Of a DNA stretch of 64,000 nt, positions 59,781-64,000 are shown piece by piece. A program made the position numbers and the translations under genes. Source of the DNA: Porodaedalea pini (taxonomy: Eukaryota; Basidiomycota; Agaricomycetes; Hymenochaetales; Hymenochaetaceae); the NCBI GenBank assembly GCA_002794775.1, contig NBAY01000108.1:30086-94085 (forward strand), written 5' to 3'. Position 1 is the first letter of the stretch, and every line of letters begins with the position of its first letter. The notes beneath the pieces were generated by a model. That model did not search any database. It was not told where the DNA came from and saw only the letters and a program-made list of their open reading frames with translations.

Positions 59781-60534
59781 CACCGTCGTCGACGCTGAGC
59801 GCAGCGAACAGGTGGAAGTTGGTGGAAAGGAAGAAAACCGGTAACCTTTCTTTTTTAATCGCGCTCCCGGCTGTTGGCGGCTGCAGTGCATAAGGGTCCA
59901 CTGACTATAAATGGTTTGAGATAATCTACTCCGGGTACTCGATTCCCGCGCCTACAACCCTTTATAAGTTGCGCATCACAAAAATCTGCAGAGTATTATA
60001 ACTAATTATATTCAATTATAAGTCTTAAAAGACATGTAATACATATAATCATTTCGGGCATAATTATAGAGCAATAAAATCTGAACTCCATCTTACAATC
60101 CACCATAATACTTACCGAAAAGCATAACAGTCATACCAAATTATAATATATCAAAACACTTATGAGAGATTTTAATACATGATAAGACTTTCAATAGAGT
60201 ATAAGTTAGTGGAAGTATTGCAGACTTATATATAATTAAATAAATTCTAAAGTCAGGATTACAAGGCGGCGGAAGAGTTGTCGGAGTTATAAAAGCAAGA
60301 AATTACTTATAATGCTTTCTAATTGATGGTGATGCGCACTGTCGGTTCTCATGTATATAATAGTTATAGCTCACTTAGCAGCAGTTGTCGTGGATGACAA
60401 TTAGATGGAAGTATTGGAATAGAATGAAATTGAAATAGCACATAACAATATGCGACCAACGATAGGGAAAATAGAAATAGCTGTTCAAGATGGATGGTAT
60501 CGGATTGAATGTGAGCGGAAATTTCAATCAAAAT
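59781..60534. other. AT-rich intergenic region
   Basis: Strongly AT-rich between about 59980 and 60440, with many TATAAT/ATTATA words and no open frame of note. It lies between the phosphatase promoter side and the 3' end of the DUF6698 gene. No element ends were identified. Confidence 0.5.
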
Positions 60535-62214
60535 TCATACATTGTCCTCTTCCTCTTCGTTGTCCTCCTCACCCTCTTCATTGCCCTCCTCATCCTCGGT
60601 CCAGTCTCGATAGAAGTCTTCAATATCAGCTATGGCACCTAGGTCATGAGGATCGGTTGCCGCTTGGGTATTCGGAAAGATAATTCTGAGTAAGGGTTAG
60701 TAAGGGACCATAATATCACATAGACGCAGATGAACATACCGATTCCACCAAATCAATAGCTCAGCAGTGTACCTCTTGACATGTGGGACATCAGACCTGA
60801 ACAATTGAATAATACCATTAAACATCTCGGGTATTTCTGGAGCACTCGACGTAGAGAAATGGAGCCTTGCACTAAGAGCAAAGTAGACCTGGTAGTAATA
60901 CATTTTTCAGTATTATATATGCGCAAACCGTGAAACAAATAAAATACCTGGACAGTAACGTATGCAAGTGATCCTGGAGTGACTTCGGTCATACCATGGA
61001 TCTCTGCATTACCTATTTTCGTACACCTTGAGCCTTTGACAGCGGGACCTGAGTTTGCAGAAGAAGGTGCCGTAAAGATGTGTTTATAGGCCTACAAAAA
61101 GATGTAAACACATTAAGAAAGAAAAAGGAAGAAGACTTGCCCTGACAATCAAATTACCCTTCAAGAAGCCCTTCAGAGGGTTCCTTGGATGATAAATACC
61201 GTTTTTGAAGGCAAAGACTCGGCTATGATTGCCATCAAGTTCACGGGTAACTCCTTTTTTGTTTGTTACCGTGGCCCTGTCCGCACGCAACAAAGCTAGA
61301 TATCTAGAAAGTATGTAATATAAATCAGCAATGATGTGATAGGAAAGGCATGAGCACGTCTTCTTTTGTTTAAGATTATCTCAAAGTACTTACTCCGGAG
61401 TGAGCGGCTGAACCTCTGCGGGGGCCAGGAGCTTTGCGAGTGTCTTGTTCTCGAATCCACGTAAGTCTTTGCGATCATTATCTGGCCGTGTCGACTCGTT
61501 GTCAACGGATGGGAAAACGATCCACTGGAGGATAATTTTCCTGATTCCTGATGTATCGGCAGACCGAGCGGCACGCTGACCCTCACGCAACTGTAAACAT
61601 TGTGAGAGTTTATCTATGCAGAGGAAAAAAAAGCAATGACTCACGCAATTAACTATATATTTGAATGTCTGAGTATCCGCCTTGACGACCTTCTTGTACA
61701 GCAAGGTGTTGACATCGAATAAAGCCTTCACAGCATCCACAGCACGGTGGACACTGACACAAGAACTGATTATTGAAAGAATAAAGTAGAATAAAACCAA
61801 TCACTTACGACGGATCAGTGATTTGTTGTAATTCAGCAGGGCTAAGCTTTGCGTTAGGAATACCTTTGTTAAGAATTTGTTGCGGGCTAGTCCATGGTTC
61901 ATATGCTCTAGCAAGGTAGCGTCCCTTGCTGATGAAGATGTCCGCTGCAGTACTGCAAATGAGTAAAGTAAACAGATAAACGAAGACAAGAGGAAGAAGC
62001 CAGCGTACGCCTTCCTCTTTCCACTTCTCGTAAACTCTTCCTCTGGCACCTGTTGTGAAGCACTGGTCGAGTCCGAGTCAGAAGAGGAGTCTGAGGAGCT
62101 AGGCTGCGAATCCGTCATAGGGGGGGTCGGTGTCATCGGGTACTGAGGGGCGAGCATTCCGTGAGGGAGAGACATCGGGTACTGAGGGGCGAGCATTCCA
62201 TGAGGGGGAGACAT
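60535..62214 (-). CDS. DUF6698-type protein
   Basis: Eight exons on the minus strand: 62214-62009, 61952-61809, 61753-61645, 61590-61394, 61303-61141, 61091-60948, 60888-60740 and 60685-60535, giving 420 aa with all phases agreeing. Intron 61092-61140 has a GC donor (AGG/GCAAGT). The N-terminus has two near-identical PHGMLAPQYPM repeats (from MSPPHGMLAPQYPMSLPHGM) and a Ser/Asp run. The body has ARSADTSGIRKIILQWIVF, LRGFENKTLAKLL, AYKHIFTAPSSANSGPAV, EIHGMTEVTPGSLAYVTVQV and ELLIWWNRIIFPN, the order of motifs I know from the DUF6698 family abundant in mushroom-forming fungi. The C-terminus is a run of Glu/Asp. Biochemical function is unknown; some relatives sit near mobile elements, so transposon origin is possible. 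Confidence 0.8.
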
Positions 62215-62414
62215 CGCGGTGAGTGTTCGAATACAGAAAGAAGCATAGTAACACCGTAAGTTTATAAGGCTGGGCGGGGGAGATCAGTGGCTGTGCAACT
62301 TTCACTGGAAAACACAACCACGGCGAGATATCCCCTCTTGGCTATATCGCGTTATGATCTCACGTGTTTCAGTGAGAATGCCAGAACTTGAAGAGAGAAG
62401 GAAGAAAGCCGCAC

Positions 62415-63261
62415 CGAATAGAACTTGGTAGGGTCGAATGGCCTCTCCTCCGTGCTGATGAAGAACGGTTCAACGGAGACACCCGCTTGAGTCAAGTCCT
62501 AAGCAAAGTGTTCATGGCGTCAAACAAATGCAATGCTAACTCAAGCGCTACCAAAAGTGTCGTTTGAGCAGACGTGACAAGTTGAGCGTTCTTCGCGCCG
62601 GGATGAGGGTCGTCTTCGTCAGTAATGAGGAAAAGACGCTTGATGCCAGATTTTGGAGCTCTGGTAGAAAAAAGTTGTTTTACGCAAACGAGCCTATACA
62701 GATAGGCAACACTTACCCGTCTCGTAAGGCCCAGTTACAGCTCGTAAAGACATCACCCATGGGGACACGATTCTCTGATGGTGGATACTCGTAACGAAGC
62801 CACTTATGGTTATCCTTTGCCTCTAGATACATTCGAGAGGAATGGATCAGCAATCGCTTAACATACAACTGCGAGTCGAAGTATAACGCACCGTAAAGGA
62901 GCTGGATAAGATTTTGAATCTTTGGGGCATCAATCTGTCCTACAGGCTCGTATACGAACGTCCTATTCTTTGTACTCTGTAGCTCCGCGCGCCGTATTTT
63001 CTTTCTTGCGAGACTTTGAGATGCTCAGTACGGTGTGGTATATGCGGGAGTTTGAGAGCTTCTCACGGTATTGAAAAGTAAAATCCCAGCAGCGTCATTT
63101 GGCCCGACAACCTTCCGCTTCTGAATTTGCATATTGGCCTCGAGTGCAGCAAGTAGGTGGGAGGTCTGTGCGCCTTCTTTGTTCGGGTCATCATGAAGCG
63201 CTTGCATTGACTCCGAACAGTCAATCGCAAAGAGAACGACATCGCGTTTGCCTTCAAAGAA
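62415..63261 (-). pseudogene. Ku70, 5' part only (vWA domain)
   Basis: Five exons on the minus strand with agreeing phases: 63261-63067, 62976-62892, 62822-62717, 62660-62552 and 62498-62415 (193 codons). Sequence marks: FFEGKRDVVLFAIDCSESMQ (the Ku70 vWA start), NDAAGILLFNT, VYEPVGQIDAPKIQNLIQLL, VPMGDVFTSCNWALRDG, SGIKRLFLITDEDDPHPG and VEPFFISTEERPFDPTKFYS. Ku70 with Ku80 holds DNA ends in non-homologous end joining. The next exons (DNA-binding beta-barrel, C-terminal arm, SAP) are absent; only about 200 bp remain before the DUF6698 start codon. The true 5' exon is uncertain: phase-compatible pieces lie at 63353-63336 and around 63455-63408 but are not convincing Ku sequence. A full Ku70 is expected elsewhere in the genome. 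Confidence 0.8.
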
Positions 63262-64000
63262 CTGACAGCACGTGTCGTAAGACACAGAAACGATTCAGCT
63301 GGTATCTGGAGAATATTACGGAGTTGTCGGCATACCGAGAACTCGTTGAAATGCTAAAAAGTTAGTTTTGAGCTTCTTAAGTTAAGAAGCGTGCATAGCA
63401 TGCTCACCGAATCAAGCATACGGTTCCGGGCACGCCTCAGCTCGAGCTCGCCGTCATTCAAGGGCCCGTACGTCTGTCATTTCTTAGCTACGCTCGATTT
63501 ACACATGGGCAAGATCACCTTACCGACACAAGTACAGAAGAAGGCGGACACGAAGCCCGATCGCGCGCGGCCGGCCGATCAAAATCGTATAGTCAGTATT
63601 CAAGCTTGCCCTTGCATCTGTACAACAGTTCTCACCATCCACATACTTGCACAGGTACCGCCGCCTCGAATCGAAAAAAAGGGAAATCCTGGAGGAAAGA
63701 AAATGAGAATCAAGTTTCGAATGGTGCGTCCGACTGTCACAAAATCGTCCACCGTTCGACTGAAACGCGACTATAGATAATGAGAGGATTCTCGTCGTTG
63801 TCACTCGAGAAGTACGTTGACGAGTTGGCAAGGTGGGGGCGCGGCGTGAACTTGAAAAGAAAGTAGTTTACGATCTTGTACAACAAAGGAACCTTCGACT
63901 CCGATTGTTAGCTTATCGTCGGAGTCCTAGCGAATCGACTTTTCATCTTTCACGAGCCCGTCTGACATCCTCGCACCTCACCCCGATCTCTTCAAGTCCG
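63262..64000. other. Right end of window, no confirmed gene
   Basis: Upstream side of the Ku70 fragment. A minus-strand open stretch (about 63460-63270) reads ELELRRARNRMLDS, then HFNEFSVCRQLRNILQIPAE. It looks protein-like, but I cannot assign it, and it may belong to another gene joined here by rearrangement. Nothing is recognised beyond 63500. Confidence 0.35.

Noticed and set aside
59980..60440. AT-rich block as a possible replication origin or centromere-like sequence
   Set aside because: AT-richness alone is not enough; no defined consensus exists for these in basidiomycetes.
1..64000. tRNA, rRNA, CRISPR array or bacterial-type operon
   Set aside because: No cloverleaf B-box (GGTTCGAATCC-type) in a suitable context, no regularly spaced identical repeats with unique spacers, and no ribosome-binding-site organised genes were seen.

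Overview
The window looks like nuclear DNA of a filamentous basidiomycete (Agaricomycetes). The support is: short introns (mostly 49-72 bp) throughout; two multi-exon cytochrome P450 genes; several F-box/LRR-like genes and pseudogenes; a DUF6698-type gene, a family known mainly from mushroom-forming fungi; and a Ku70 fragment of fungal type. No bacterial operon structure, rRNA, tRNA or CRISPR array was seen. All gene models were assembled by hand from reading frame, splice-site and phase agreement, and exon joins are inferences unless stated.

Layout. 1-12.4 kb: a large inverted duplication carrying a bZIP transcription factor gene on each arm (3.2-5.2 kb +, 9.9-11.9 kb -), separated by about 4.7 kb with no recognisable gene. 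The second copy has a 1-nt deletion and a premature stop. 12.4-19.5 kb: gene-poor, with diverged repeats, an orphan reductase C-terminal exon and a dead DNA-transposon helix-turn-helix segment. 19.5-21.1 kb: a broken F-box gene. 21.4-24.5 kb: a large secreted/transmembrane cysteine-rich protein. 26-32.7 kb: two related P450 genes on the minus strand (one frameshifted in a conserved helix) flanking a PARP-type zinc-finger protein with a modular lysine/acidic tail. 34.6-46.5 kb: four tandem FAD-dependent aromatic monooxygenase paralogs with the same 10-exon architecture, two terminal-inverted-repeat elements inserted between them and clear signs of gene conversion. 47.3-51.8 kb: a probable mitochondrial protein, an intact F-box gene and a triose-phosphate-translocator-family transporter. 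52.3-57 kb: a dead F-box copy, a Helitron remnant and a third F-box gene. 57.5-59.8 kb: a tandem dual-specificity-phosphatase gene whose second domain lacks the catalytic loop spacing. 60.5-62.2 kb: the DUF6698 gene. 62.4-63.3 kb: a Ku70 gene cut off after its vWA domain.

How it fits together. The P450 pair and the monooxygenase array are neighbours, and both families oxidise small hydrophobic or aromatic compounds, so 26-46.5 kb could be a detoxification or secondary-metabolism neighbourhood; co-regulation is only inferred. Much of the rest is shaped by duplication and decay: inverted duplication, tandem arrays, F-box birth and death, Helitron and TIR elements. A recurring feature is GC-AG splicing: 6 of roughly 90 modelled introns (plus one tentative) have a GC donor forced by phase, in six different genes.
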